This document shows, piece by piece, positions 8,692 through 17,086 of a DNA stretch of 64,000 nucleotides. Source of the stretch: Schleiferilactobacillus harbinensis DSM 16991 (GTDB lineage Bacteria; Bacillota; Bacilli; Lactobacillales; Lactobacillaceae); contig NZ_AUEH01000007.1 of assembly GCF_000425885.1 (NCBI RefSeq), positions 25,838 through 89,837 on the forward strand, given 5' to 3'. The stretch's first letter is position 1, and every line of letters starts with the position of its first letter. The notes below the pieces were generated by a model. The model did no database searches, was not told where the DNA came from, and was given only the letters and a program-made list of their open reading frames with translations. The position numbers were made by a program, and so were the translations under genes.

Positions 8692-9804
8692 ATGAGCGTT
8701 TATGTCAACGACCTGCGCTCGGCGGTCTATGCGTTTCCGGTGTTAGCGTTTATCATCGCGCTGCCGTTTATGTGGTGGCATTATCACAAATACGGCGCGG
8801 TGTCCCGCTGGCGGGTCTTTTGGACCTATATCTTCGTTTTCTATCTGCTGTGTGCGTATTTTCTGATCATTCTGCCGCTGCCGGACCGGGCGGTGGTGGC
8901 GAAGCTGACCACGCCAAAGTATAATTTGGTGCCGCTGACGTTTATTCGGGAGTTTTTGAAATACAATCCATTGCAACTCGGCAACGTGCACACGTGGAAG
9001 ACGGCGCTGCTGGCGCCCACCGTAATTCAGCCGGCGTTCAACGTGGCGCTGACGATTCCCTTTGGGGCCTTTCTGCGGTATTACTTCCATCGGCCGTGGT
9101 GGCAAGTGATCATCAGCAGTTTCTGTCTGTCGCTGTTCTTTGAATTGACGCAGCTCAGCGGGCTGTACGGCGTTTATCCGCGGCCGTACCGGTTGTTCGA
9201 TGTGGACGACTTGCTGCTGAATACCACGGGCGGCTGGATCGGGGGCGGCTTGGCCCGGCTGGTGATGCCGATTTTGCCGACGGACGCGCAGATGGATCAC
9301 AGTGCGGCCAAGCGCGCAGAAAATGTCTCGATGTGGCGGCTGGCGGGGTTCGTTGTGGACTGGCTGGCAGCGCTGCTGCTGGCTACGCTGATTGGCGTGG
9401 CTGTGAGCTTGATTGGGCGTGTTTCAGCACCGGGCTGGCTGACGTGGGCGGTACTGTTCCTGTGGCTAGTGAGACCGCCGACGTTTGGCCGACAGACGCT
9501 GGGGATGCGCACGGTGCGCTTGCAAATGCGGACGATGCAGGACAACCCAGTGTATTGGTGGCAACCGGCGGTGCGGTTCCTGGTGGGGTATGGCGTGCCG
9601 GTGGGAGTGCTGTACGGCACTGCGGAATGTGTCAATGCGATCAACGGGATCGGCTTCAGCCGGTTTACCTGGGCTGGTGTTGGAATGTTGGCGGGGTTGT
9701 TGGTGCTGTCGCTGATGTTTGGTGATTGGTTGTTGGCGTTTGTCATGCGGAGTCATTTGCTGGTGTTTGAGTGGGTGACGCGGACGAAGCTGGTGAACAA
9801 ATAG
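8692..9804 (+). CDS. VanZ-like and RDD-domain fusion membrane protein
   Basis: Multi-pass membrane protein, 370 aa. Residues ~10-195 form a VanZ-like domain with several helices and the block FFELTQLSGLYGVYPRPYR followed by FDVDDLLLNTTGGWIG. Residues ~215-345 form an RDD domain (WRLAGFVVDWLAALLLATL, then PPTFGRQTLGMRTVRL). VanZ relatives are linked to teicoplanin tolerance and RDD proteins to ion transport, but no function is established for the fusion. It starts 4 nt after tyrS and probably shares its T-box-regulated transcript. Confidence 0.82.
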   Translation: MSVYVNDLRSAVYAFPVLAFIIALPFMWWHYHKYGAVSRWRVFWTYIFVFYLLCAYFLIILPLPDRAVVAKLTTPKYNLVPLTFIREFLKYNPLQLGNVHTWKTALLAPTVIQPAFNVALTIPFGAFLRYYFHRPWWQVIISSFCLSLFFELTQLSGLYGVYPRPYRLFDVDDLLLNTTGGWIGGGLARLVMPILPTDAQMDHSAAKRAENVSMWRLAGFVVDWLAALLLATLIGVAVSLIGRVSAPGWLTWAVLFLWLVRPPTFGRQTLGMRTVRLQMRTMQDNPVYWWQPAVRFLVGYGVPVGVLYGTAECVNAINGIGFSRFTWAGVGMLAGLLVLSLMFGDWLLAFVMRSHLLVFEWVTRTKLVNK

Positions 9805-10045
9805 GTTGGTCGTTGATTGCCGTGCCAAGTGCTTCGCAACCTCCGGCAAAATTGGGCTGGCGACGTGCAGCAAGTGTGAAGCCGAAGGCGTAGCTAGCTG
9901 TGACGGCGGTTGGAGCCCGCTGCGCGGTCTCCAAGTCGCCTAACCACATCGGCGGCGGAGCCGCCGTGTGGTTTCCATGGCTGAGCCCCATCCGCCTCCG
10001 CTTGCTTCGCATTGGCACTAGATTCGTCGAAACTGACACATTCAA
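9805..10045. repeat. GC-rich palindromic intergenic repeat-like segment
   Basis: No convincing gene. It holds two hairpins: 9910-9920 with 9924-9934 (one mismatch), and 9944-9956 with 9960-9971 (one bulge, loop GGA). A 100-codon minus-strand frame crosses it but lacks an SD. The density of palindromes resembles dispersed intergenic repeats of lactobacilli; copy number cannot be judged from one window. Confidence 0.45.
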
Positions 10046-10091
10046 AAAGAAGCATTCACGCTGAATTCATTTCAAGCGAGAATGCTTCTTT
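10046..10091. terminator. Strong bidirectional terminator
   Basis: A perfect 12-bp stem (10046-10057 with 10080-10091) is extended inward by CGCT/AGCG. It lies between the plus-strand VanZ-RDD gene and the minus-strand glycosyltransferase. Confidence 0.8.
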
Positions 10092-10104
10092 GTTTAGATT
10101 CGGA

Positions 10105-11037
10105 TTATTTTTTCTCCTGTACAATGTAAATGGGGCGGTGTTTGACTTCTAGGTAGATGTTGCCGATGTATTTGCCGACGATGCCGAGGCAGAGGAGTTG
10201 GAGGCCGCCGACGGCGAGGAAGATGGAGACCATGCTGGGCCAGCCGGGGGTGGGGTCGCCGTTGATCATGGCCCGGACGATGATGAAGATCAAGGCGCAG
10301 ACGGCGCCGACGAAGGATAGCAGGCCAACGAAGGAGGCAATGGCCAGGGGAGTCTCGGAGAAGGCGACGATGCCGTCCAGGGAGTATTTGAACAGGCTCC
10401 AGAAGGACCAGTGGGTCTCACCGGCAACGCGTTCCACATTTTCATAAGGAATGTACTTGGTCTTGAAGCCGACCCAACCGAAGATGCCCTTGGAGAACCG
10501 GTTGTATTCCGTGACGGACAAGATAGCATCCTTGACCTGCTTGGTCATCAGCCGATAATCTCGGGCACCGTCAACGATTTCTGTTTTCGAGATCTTATTG
10601 ATCAGCCGGTAGAACATCCGGGCAAAGAAGGAGCGAATCGGTGGTTCGCCAGCCCGGGTGACCCGCCGGGTGCCGACGACGTCGTAGCCCTCATCAAGGA
10701 TGCCGGAGAGCATCTGCGGCAGCAAATCAGGCGGGTCTTGCAGGTCCACGTCCATCACGGCAATGTAGTCGCCGCCGACATTCTGCAAGCCGGCGTAAAG
10801 GGCGGCCTCCTTGCCGAAGTTGCGGGAGAAAGAAATGTAATGAACATGGTCTGGATCTTTTTCCTGTAATTGGCGCATTTCCTTCAGCGTGTTATCGGCG
10901 GACCCATCATTGACGAAAAGATATTCGACCGCGTAGTCGGCAAGCTTTTCGTGAATGACTTTTTCCACCGTATCATAAAAAATCGGTAATGCTTCCTGCT
11001 CGTTATAACAGGGGACGACGAGACTGATTGTGGCCAT
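10105..11037 (-). CDS. Polyprenyl-phosphate glycosyltransferase (GtrB/CsbB type, GT2)
   Basis: Family-2 glycosyltransferase, 310 aa, likely transferring a sugar from a nucleotide donor to undecaprenyl phosphate on the inner membrane face. The N-terminal GT-A domain shows SLVVPCYNEQEALP, the FVNDGS block and the acidic MDVDLQDPP motif. Two C-terminal membrane helices follow (residues ~230-290). Its partner, a GtrA-like flippase gene, ends 3 nt upstream, the classic arrangement for decorating wall or lipoteichoic polymers. The sugar and acceptor are not deducible. Confidence 0.9.
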   Translation of the reverse strand: MATISLVVPCYNEQEALPIFYDTVEKVIHEKLADYAVEYLFVNDGSADNTLKEMRQLQEKDPDHVHYISFSRNFGKEAALYAGLQNVGGDYIAVMDVDLQDPPDLLPQMLSGILDEGYDVVGTRRVTRAGEPPIRSFFARMFYRLINKISKTEIVDGARDYRLMTKQVKDAILSVTEYNRFSKGIFGWVGFKTKYIPYENVERVAGETHWSFWSLFKYSLDGIVAFSETPLAIASFVGLLSFVGAVCALIFIIVRAMINGDPTPGWPSMVSIFLAVGGLQLLCLGIVGKYIGNIYLEVKHRPIYIVQEKK

Positions 11038-11040
11038 TGT

Positions 11041-11502
11041 TTACTCCTCTTGCTTCTTTTCTGCTGATTCTTGGATATTGGTATTGGCATCACTGCTGTG
11101 GAAGATCCACTTGCTGAAAACGTAATTCATCAAAATGACCACGATTTGGTCGACGATCTTTGTCAGCATCGCGTTGGCGTGGAACAGGTCGATACCAACC
11201 CACATGATGGCCATGTCAGCCAGGTAGCTTACGCCACGAGCGGCGAAGAACCAAAACATTTCTTTGAAAAAGGCACTTGCCGTCGTGTAGGGTGACCGGA
11301 AGACCCAAGTTTTATTGGTGAAAAAGGCAAAAGTCACTGATAAAAACCAGGCGATGGTATTGGCTAGAGCCCAGCCGAGATGCAGCGACGTTTCATGCAG
11401 GACCCAAAAAGTGACCAAATTCACCAGGGTGGTCAAACCGCCGAAGAAGGCGTACATGATGAAATCATGGTACTGGTGGTAGAGATGCCGCAGCTTATCC
11501 AT
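11041..11502 (-). CDS. GtrA-family membrane protein (putative lipid-linked sugar flippase)
   Basis: A 153-aa protein with four predicted membrane helices and GtrA features (FFGGLTTLVNLVTFWVL, ALANTIAWFLSVTFAFFTNK). It is thought to help flip the undecaprenyl-phosphate sugar made by its GT2 partner. GGGAGGA lies 6 nt before the ATG at 11502. First gene of the two-gene operon. The tail is hydrophilic and Gln/Glu/Lys-rich. Confidence 0.88.
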   Translation of the reverse strand: MDKLRHLYHQYHDFIMYAFFGGLTTLVNLVTFWVLHETSLHLGWALANTIAWFLSVTFAFFTNKTWVFRSPYTTASAFFKEMFWFFAARGVSYLADMAIMWVGIDLFHANAMLTKIVDQIVVILMNYVFSKWIFHSSDANTNIQESAEKKQEE

Positions 11503-11678
11503 AAAATCCTCCCAAATTTCTTCCTTATCAGTTTACCCGTTTAACGCCGGTCAGACAACATAGAGAGCGGCGCTCGTAAACGGGCTCAGGCCGACAGAGG
11601 CTAGACAAACTATCTGATGTCAACCCCAAAAGAAAAATGATTTGTAATAATTTCTACCAGTAATTTTGCGCATCTTAA
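11503..11678. other. Intergenic region upstream of gtrA, flank of the IS110 element
   Basis: No gene seen. CCCGTTTA (11536-11543) and TAAACGGG (11577-11584) form an inverted repeat enclosing GCCG/CGGC. It probably contains the gtrA promoter and the outer flank of the insertion element. Confidence 0.4.
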
Positions 11679-11711
11679 ACACCGGCAGCTTTTTTAAAAA
11701 TTTGCCGGTGT
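11679..11711 (-). terminator. Hairpin after the IS110 transposase
   Basis: A perfect 9-bp stem (11679-11687 with 11703-11711) lies 17 nt after the transposase stop. The following T-run is short (TTT), so it may be a weak terminator or an end structure of the element. Confidence 0.5.
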
Positions 11712-11727
11712 CGTCAGATTCGGTTGC

Positions 11728-12930
11728 TTATTGATTCACGATGAGCTTCTCCTCCTCCCACACTGCGTTGTATTTCAAGATGTGGAAAATGACTCGAACA
11801 AGCTTCTTCACCACGTGGCTAAGTGCCACGTTATAGTGCTTGCCTTCGCCTAGCTTCTTGTCAAAATACCTGCGCATATTCGGTGAGTATTGTGCACAGA
11901 GCCGGGCCGCCTGGTTCAAGGCCCATCGTAGCTGCGGCGATCCCCGCTTAACCATGTGCCCCGTTTCAACCTGGTTCTCACCCGAAGTACTCACTGAGGG
12001 CTCAGAGCCGGCAAAGGCTAGAACCTGTCCAGGTGAGCGAAAGCTGGCAATATTGCGCAATTCTGCGAGTATAATCGAGCCCAAGGTGTTGCCAATACCA
12101 GGCACAGTGAGCAATGGGCTCTTGATGGTTTGCATCACTTCGTTAACCATTTCTTCGGCAGTGGCTTTGCGTTCCTCTAACTGAGCAATTGCGCTGATCG
12201 TTTCGAGAAGTTCAAAACGGAGAGCAGCCGAATTTTGGCCGACCGTGTGCTTCGCTGCTTCGCGGATCTGAATAGCTCGGTCTCGTCCGTAGCGGCCTTG
12301 AGAGGCTTCTTGGACCAAATGGGTGAGAGTACGCAGATGGGCCCGAGATAGCTCTCTGGGCGACGGGTAAGCCTTAAGCAGCGCACGAACGTACTGTGTG
12401 TGTGCCATGTCGTTCTTTCCACCCAGCGTTTTCACAAGTTCTGGGAAGGTAATGTCCAAGATGCGAATATACTGTATCTTCTGTTTCGTTAGATCCTGCT
12501 TGACCCGAGCGACATAGCGTGTGGCGTACTTAAGCTCGATCATATGTGGATTGGTTTCGAAATGCACCTTATCCACATCTGTGAGGAGCTTACGTGCAAT
12601 AGTCATGGCGTCCTTACGATCGGTTTTAGTTTTTCTCAAAGTGGCCGACTTTGCGAATTCCTTGATAATCAACGGGTTGTAACTGAACACTGAGAAACGA
12701 TGTTCGCGAAGAAACGAGATGATGTTGTAACAGTAGTGACCGGTGTCTTCTAGACCGACTTGGATATCTTCACCTGTTGCCTTGATGAGGTTGTCTAAGG
12801 TCTCCTTCAACCGGATAAATCCCTCGATGTTGTTGGTGATCATTTGGTGGCGGACGTAAACCGTTCCGTCTGATCCGATCACTGCCACATCATGTTTGTT
12901 CTTCGCCACGTCAATCCCTGCGTAAAGCAT
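11728..12930 (-). CDS. IS110-family transposase
   Basis: A 400-aa DEDD recombinase. The N-terminal RuvC-like domain carries Asp7 in YAGIDVAKNKHD, Glu61 in GLEDTGHY, and Asp104/Asp107 in TKTDRKDA. The C-terminal Transposase_20 domain carries the Ser-containing AGSEPSVSTSGENQ. Full length and apparently intact. In this family the enzyme is guided by a non-coding bridge RNA read from the element itself. AGGAAGCGAG precedes the ATG at 12930. It sits between the gtrA promoter region and an NlpC/P60 gene and interrupts no visible gene. Confidence 0.95.
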   Translation of the reverse strand: MLYAGIDVAKNKHDVAVIGSDGTVYVRHQMITNNIEGFIRLKETLDNLIKATGEDIQVGLEDTGHYCYNIISFLREHRFSVFSYNPLIIKEFAKSATLRKTKTDRKDAMTIARKLLTDVDKVHFETNPHMIELKYATRYVARVKQDLTKQKIQYIRILDITFPELVKTLGGKNDMAHTQYVRALLKAYPSPRELSRAHLRTLTHLVQEASQGRYGRDRAIQIREAAKHTVGQNSAALRFELLETISAIAQLEERKATAEEMVNEVMQTIKSPLLTVPGIGNTLGSIILAELRNIASFRSPGQVLAFAGSEPSVSTSGENQVETGHMVKRGSPQLRWALNQAARLCAQYSPNMRRYFDKKLGEGKHYNVALSHVVKKLVRVIFHILKYNAVWEEEKLIVNQ

Positions 12931-12944
12931 TTTCTCGCTTCCTC

Positions 12945-13132
12945 ACATTATGTAGTAGTGCTGTGCTCCACGAGTCTTTTGCCAATGTAACCTTGCAGTA
13001 AATAAAACATCGCAGCACTGGACCGCGCGTTATCAAACTCATTAACAATAAGACAAAAAACTGTGGTTAGAGCCTAGCCTAACCAGTACCCACTGAGGGT
13101 CCGTAGGGCACAAGTACTAATCCACAGCACTC
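12945..13132 (-). ncRNA. Candidate IS110 bridge RNA
   Basis: Between the transposase start and a TATACT -10-like box (13139-13144) the minus strand folds into two large stem-loops. The first pairs 13117-13127 with 13061-13070 (10 bp, one bulge) and is followed by a T6 run. The second pairs 13013-13019 with 12957-12963 (7 bp) and contains an inner 6-bp stem. Bridge RNAs of IS110 lie in this position and have two internal guide loops. Exact ends and guide sequences are not determined. Confidence 0.5.
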
Positions 13133-13183
13133 AATATCAGTATAGCCCGGAACCGGTACTAACTGATAAACCCAATATACAAG

Positions 13184-13243
13184 GGCAGAAGGACAACCGG
13201 GCAAAAACCTCAGTGCGGGTTTGTGCCCGGTTGTCCTTCTGCC
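13184..13243. repeat. Perfect 20-bp inverted repeat
   Basis: 13184-13203 pairs perfectly with 13224-13243, and the loop can add AAACC/GGTTT. No T-run follows on either strand, so it is not a standard terminator. It lies 40 bp outside the IS110 left side. Confidence 0.7.
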
Positions 13244-13284
13244 TACGCCTCTGACCGTCGGCCTTCGCCCTCTGGTGACTAAGT

Positions 13285-13328
13285 AGTAACCTCGCCGTAA
13301 CCCAACTGTAACCTTGCTCTGCTATTCT
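13285..13328 (+). promoter_or_regulatory. WalR-like direct repeats and extended -10 before the NlpC/P60 gene
   Basis: Three GTAACC hexamers (13286, 13297, 13308) are separated by 5 bp each, an 11-bp period like the WalR/YycF box (TGTWAH-N5-TGTWAH). An extended -10, TGCTATTCT (13320-13328), follows and no good -35 is seen, as expected for an activated promoter. Confidence 0.5.
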
Positions 13329-13383
13329 TAATCCTGTTGCCGAATCAGTGGCAAACGACAAGCATACGCGGGAGTGGACATCT

Positions 13384-14598
13384 TTGAAGACAAGTAAACA
13401 ATTTTTGCGGGTACTGAGCGTTCTAGCATTAAGCGGCACGTTAGCCACCAGCCTGACCAGTGTGGTTCGGGCCGATAACATCAGCGATACCAAGGACAAG
13501 ATCAGCAGCAACAAGAGCACAACGTCCCAATTACTGGCCAAGATTCAGGATCAGCAAAAGACGCTGGCGAAGCTGAACAATCAAGTTTCTGAAAAAATCA
13601 ATGATATTGATGCCAACCAAAAAGCAATCGCGTCAGTGACCAAAGAAATCGCCGCCTTCGACACGAAGATCAGTGCTGCCCAGAAGCAGGTCACTGATCG
13701 GACCGACGTGTTGAAGAAGCAATTGGTGGCTTTGCAAAAACAAAGCAGCAATTCTATTTCCGGCAATGTTTACGTGGACTTCGTTTTAAATAGCAAGGAT
13801 TTCTCCGATTTGATCAGCCGTTCCATGACAGTCAATAAGCTGAGTGCCGCTAACAAGGATGCGTTGGATGCCGTCAACGAGGCTAAGCAGCAATTGTCTG
13901 ACTTGCGTCAAGACAAGGCGGACAGCAAGCAATCCTTAGAGGATAAGCAAGCGACCCTGGTCCAACAGAAGAATGATCTGGAAACTCTGAAGACCAATGC
14001 CCAGAAGCAGCAGGACGCCTTCAATAAAGAATTAGAGGACCACAAGGGTGAATTAGCCGCTTTGCAGGCCCAATTGAGCCAGCAGACTGCTGACGCCGCG
14101 AAGAAGGCCCAGGAAGACGCGGCTAAGCAGGCCGCGGCCCAAGCAGCAGTCGCTCAGGCCGCAGCCAGCGCGGCAGCCGCTTCGGCGAGCAGCAGTTCTT
14201 CGGCCAGCAGCCAAAGCAGCACGCCGACCAGTACCGTAACCACCGGTTCGAACCAAGGCAGCTTGATTGCTAACGTGCAGCAATATCTGGGTGTACCTTA
14301 CGTTTGGGGCGGCACTACGCCGGCCGGCTTTGACTGCTCCGGGTTGATCTACTATGCCGCCCAGCAGGCCGGTATGAGCCTGCCGCGGACTTCCCAAGCC
14401 CAGAGTACCCTCGGCACCCAAGTCTCCGTCAGCGACCTGCAGGCCGGCGATCTGGTCTTCTGGGGCGGCGTTGGCTCCGCGTACCACGTCGGCATCTACA
14501 TTGGCAATGGCCAATACATCCACGCCCCGGCGCCTGGTCAAAATGTGACGGTCGGCAATGTGGCTTACTTCCGTCCGGACTTTGGCCGCCGCATCTAA
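13384..14598 (+). CDS. Secreted NlpC/P60 peptidoglycan endopeptidase
   Basis: Exported wall hydrolase, 404 aa. The TTG at 13384 is preferred because GGAG lies 9 nt upstream and it yields a clean signal peptide (KTSKQFLRVLSVLALSG..., cleavage after VRA). Residues ~35-240 are a long coiled coil like those of PcsB/CwlO-type hydrolases, then an Ala/Ser-rich linker. The C-terminal NlpC/P60 domain has catalytic Cys318 in GFDCSGL and the His in YHVGIYIG. It likely cuts stem peptides during growth. WalR-like repeats lie upstream. Confidence 0.93.
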   Translation: MKTSKQFLRVLSVLALSGTLATSLTSVVRADNISDTKDKISSNKSTTSQLLAKIQDQQKTLAKLNNQVSEKINDIDANQKAIASVTKEIAAFDTKISAAQKQVTDRTDVLKKQLVALQKQSSNSISGNVYVDFVLNSKDFSDLISRSMTVNKLSAANKDALDAVNEAKQQLSDLRQDKADSKQSLEDKQATLVQQKNDLETLKTNAQKQQDAFNKELEDHKGELAALQAQLSQQTADAAKKAQEDAAKQAAAQAAVAQAAASAAAASASSSSSASSQSSTPTSTVTTGSNQGSLIANVQQYLGVPYVWGGTTPAGFDCSGLIYYAAQQAGMSLPRTSQAQSTLGTQVSVSDLQAGDLVFWGGVGSAYHVGIYIGNGQYIHAPAPGQNVTVGNVAYFRPDFGRRI

Positions 14599-14631
14599 TC
14601 TGATTATTTATTAATAAAGTCCCACTTTCCG

Positions 14632-14662
14632 GCTCGTTTCTATTTTTAGAAACGAGCTTTTT
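14632..14662 (+). terminator. Intrinsic terminator
   Basis: GCTCGTTTC (14632-14640) pairs with GAAACGAGC (14649-14657), followed by five T. Confidence 0.85.
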
Positions 14663-14736
14663 CTTTCTCAATCCCCCGTTCCCTGGCATACTTTGGTAGA
14701 ATAGACTTAGCACATTGTATGAGGAAGGGTTAACGC

Positions 14737-15327
14737 ATGGCTAAAAAGAAGCACAATGAACTGTGGATCATCACCGGGGCGGCGGGTACTGGGAAAAACA
14801 CCGTCAGTGAGTATTTGTATTCCCAATATGGCATTCCCCGGGTGCTGACCCACACAACGCGGGCTCCGCGGTCAGGGGAGCAGAACGGAGTCTCGTACTA
14901 CTTCGAAACGCCGGAGACGTTTGCCCAGAAGCACCTGATCGAGCAAGTCACTTACGATGGTCATCAATACGGCTCGTCCCGGGAAGCCTTGCAGAAAGCC
15001 TGGGAGAAGCACCGTATCGTCAGCTTGGTACTGGACACCGAAGGCGCAAAGAGTTATATTGAGACCTTTGGCAATCACATCTTCTTGCTGTTTATTACGG
15101 TGCGTCATCCCGACAGCCTGCGCCAACGCATGATTGATCGCGGCGATCAGCCCGTAGCCGTTGAAGCTCGGCTGCACAGCCCGGAGTATCAGCGGGATCT
15201 TAAATTACCAGAAGAACTGGTCCCGGTCGCCCACCTGATCCACAACGATACATGGGTAGAAGCAAAGCAGGAGATTGACGCCTTACTCAAACGCGAAGCG
15301 GTGCGCATGGCGTCCGAAGAACTCTAA
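14737..15327 (+). CDS. Guanylate-kinase-like protein
   Basis: A 196-aa P-loop nucleotide kinase of guanylate-kinase type. The P-loop reads GAAGTGKNT, with Asn where GMP kinases usually have Gly, Ser or Thr after the Lys. THTTRAPRSGEQNGVSYYF matches the GMP-binding block TTR.PR.GE..G..Y.F. The C-terminal half is divergent. It may be a paralogue of a housekeeping gmk elsewhere. GAGGAAGGG precedes ATG 14737. Single-gene unit with its own terminator. Confidence 0.8.
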   Translation: MAKKKHNELWIITGAAGTGKNTVSEYLYSQYGIPRVLTHTTRAPRSGEQNGVSYYFETPETFAQKHLIEQVTYDGHQYGSSREALQKAWEKHRIVSLVLDTEGAKSYIETFGNHIFLLFITVRHPDSLRQRMIDRGDQPVAVEARLHSPEYQRDLKLPEELVPVAHLIHNDTWVEAKQEIDALLKREAVRMASEEL

Positions 15328-15410
15328 AAATGAGTTTACGATGAGTTGTGCTCAGACATCCTCATCTTTTCATTAATTGGTTCAAACCGCACCATTAAGC
15401 CATTCACATC

Positions 15411-15457
15411 AGTTGTCACGTATTTTTTCGACAAATTACGTGACAACTGCTTTTTTT
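15411..15457 (+). terminator. Intrinsic terminator of the guanylate-kinase-like gene
   Basis: A perfect 11-bp stem (15411-15421 with 15438-15448) is followed by seven T. Confidence 0.88.
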
Positions 15458-15469
15458 ATCATGTATTAT
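15441..15469 (+). promoter_or_regulatory. Promoter of the glutamine ABC operon
   Basis: TGACAA (15441-15446) and TATTAT (15464-15469) with 17-bp spacing. The -35 lies inside the preceding terminator stem. Confidence 0.5.
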
Positions 15470-15507
15470 AGTAATTGTAAGTTCTACAAGAGAAGGGGAT
15501 GCTGTCC

Positions 15508-16245
15508 ATGTCAATGATTGAGTTTCATGACGTCGAGAAGTATTATGGCAAGTTTCATGCCCTTTACCACATCAATCTCACAGTTGAAAAAGGTGAAGTG
15601 GTTACAATAATCGGACCTTCGGGCTCGGGCAAGAGCACCTTGCTGCGGACAATCAATGGCCTGGAACGAATCAGCTCCGGTCAATTGATCGTCAATAATT
15701 TTGATTTGGCGGATAAGAAAACGGACATGAACCGGACCCGCAAAAATGTGGGGATGGTTTTCCAGCATTTTAATTTATACGCCAACAAATCTGTCTTAGA
15801 CAATATCACCTTGGGACCGCGGCTGGTCTTGAAGGAATCCAAGGATAAAGCCGAAGAAGAGGCACGAGCGCTGCTTGATCTAGTCGGTTTATCTGAAAAG
15901 GCCAAGAGCATGCCCAACCAGCTCTCTGGCGGCCAGCAGCAGCGGATCGCCATCGCCCGTTCCTTGGCGATGAAACCCCAAGCGATCCTGTTCGATGAAC
16001 CGACCAGTGCGCTGGATCCGGAAATGATCGGCGATGTATTGAACGTTATGAAGAAAATTGCCGAGCAAGGCATGACAATGATCGTCGTGACCCACGAAAT
16101 GGGCTTCGCCGAAGAAGTGGGCGATCGGGTCGTCTTCATGGATAACGGCCACATTCTGGAAGATTCCAAGGACGTCAGAAGTTTCTTTGAGAAACCCAAG
16201 GACGAACGGGCGCAGGAATTCTTGAGCAAGGTCATCAACCATTAA
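15508..16245 (+). CDS. glnQ: Polar amino-acid (glutamine-type) ABC transporter ATPase
   Basis: ATPase of a PAAT-family importer, 245 aa. Walker A is GPSGSGKST, the signature is LSGGQQQR, and Walker B ends in [13 protein letters not shown]; the H-loop VTHEMGFA is present. ATG 15508 lies 9 nt after AAGGGG; the ATG at 15499 overlaps the SD and is unlikely. First of four genes (ATPase, binding protein, two permeases). Confidence 0.92.
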   Translation: MSMIEFHDVEKYYGKFHALYHINLTVEKGEVVTIIGPSGSGKSTLLRTINGLERISSGQLIVNNFDLADKKTDMNRTRKNVGMVFQHFNLYANKSVLDNITLGPRLVLKESKDKAEEEARALLDLVGLSEKAKSMPNQLSGGQQQRIAIARSLAMKPQAILFDEPTSALDPEMIGDVLNVMKKIAEQGMTMIVVTHEMGFAEEVGDRVVFMDNGHILEDSKDVRSFFEKPKDERAQEFLSKVINH

Positions 16246-16261
16246 GATCGGAGGGACAGGT

Positions 16262-17086
16262 ATGCGCAAATTTAGAAACTGGCTGTGGCTCTTGCCGCTG
16301 CTGGTGCTGTCCGTTCTGTTGAGCAGTTGCGGCACCAAGTCCGTGGCCGATGAGGATATCCTGGACCGCGCCCGGGCAACGAATTCCGTCACCTGGGGGG
16401 TCAAGAATGATACCCGGCTGTTCGGGCTGATGGACATCAGCAGCGGCGAAATCAAGGGCTTCGATATTGATATCGCTAAAGAAGTATCTCGGCGGATCTT
16501 CGGCCAAAACGTTAAGATCAATTTGGTGCCGGTCACCAGTCAGACCCGGATCCCGTTGCTGAAAAACGGGAACGTGGACGCCATCATTGCCACGATGACG
16601 AATACACCGGATCGGCAAAAGGTTGTCGACTTTTCAGATACTTACTTCAACGCCGGCCAAGCGCTGCTGGTGAAGAAGGGCAGTCCAATCAAGAGTGTCA
16701 AAGACTTGAATAAGAACACGAAGGTCATTGGGGTCCAAGGATCCAACTCCGTGCAAAACATTAAGAAAGTCGCGCCCGACGCGCAGGTCCTGCAACTGAG
16801 CGATTACGCCCAGGCATTCACAGCTCTGCAATCAGGTCAGGGCGATGCATTGACGACCGATAACGGGATCCTTTACGGGATGTCCGCCGACAATCCTGAT
16901 TACGTGGTGGTCGGCGGCACTTTCACTAAGGAACCTTATGCCATTGCCGTCAATAAGGGCCAACGAGATTTTCTGGACCAGATCAACGTCGCGCTGTCAT
17001 CCATGCGGACCGATGGCACATATAAGAAAATCGAAGACAAATGGTTCGGCAACATCGCGGGCTTCTCGGATGGGGGGTTGAAATAA
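16262..17086 (+). CDS. glnH: Glutamine/polar amino-acid binding lipoprotein
   Basis: Family-3 solute-binding lipoprotein, 274 aa. The lipobox LLSSC places the lipidated Cys at residue 23. The mature domain shows the SBP_bac_3 pattern GFDIDIAKEVSRRIFG, then FSDTYFNAGQALLVKKGS. GGAGGGACAGGT precedes the ATG. Its stop overlaps the next start (TAATG). Ligand specificity among Gln, Glu or other polar amino acids is inferred from the family only. Confidence 0.9.
   Translation: MRKFRNWLWLLPLLVLSVLLSSCGTKSVADEDILDRARATNSVTWGVKNDTRLFGLMDISSGEIKGFDIDIAKEVSRRIFGQNVKINLVPVTSQTRIPLLKNGNVDAIIATMTNTPDRQKVVDFSDTYFNAGQALLVKKGSPIKSVKDLNKNTKVIGVQGSNSVQNIKKVAPDAQVLQLSDYAQAFTALQSGQGDALTTDNGILYGMSADNPDYVVVGGTFTKEPYAIAVNKGQRDFLDQINVALSSMRTDGTYKKIEDKWFGNIAGFSDGGLK

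Larger units (their letters stand above)
11679..13144 (-). mobile_element. IS110-family insertion sequence (approximate limits)
   Basis: One intact DEDD transposase is flanked by a short 3' non-coding side and a long 5' non-coding side (about 200 nt) with RNA-like structure. No terminal inverted repeats are obvious, as is usual for IS110. The limits given are from the 3' hairpin to the candidate -10 of the upstream RNA. True ends need a comparison with an empty site. Confidence 0.75.

Noticed and set aside
9743..10045. 100-codon minus-strand frame in the hairpin-rich gap
   Set aside because: No SD, overlaps the end of the VanZ-RDD gene, and is made of palindromic repeats.
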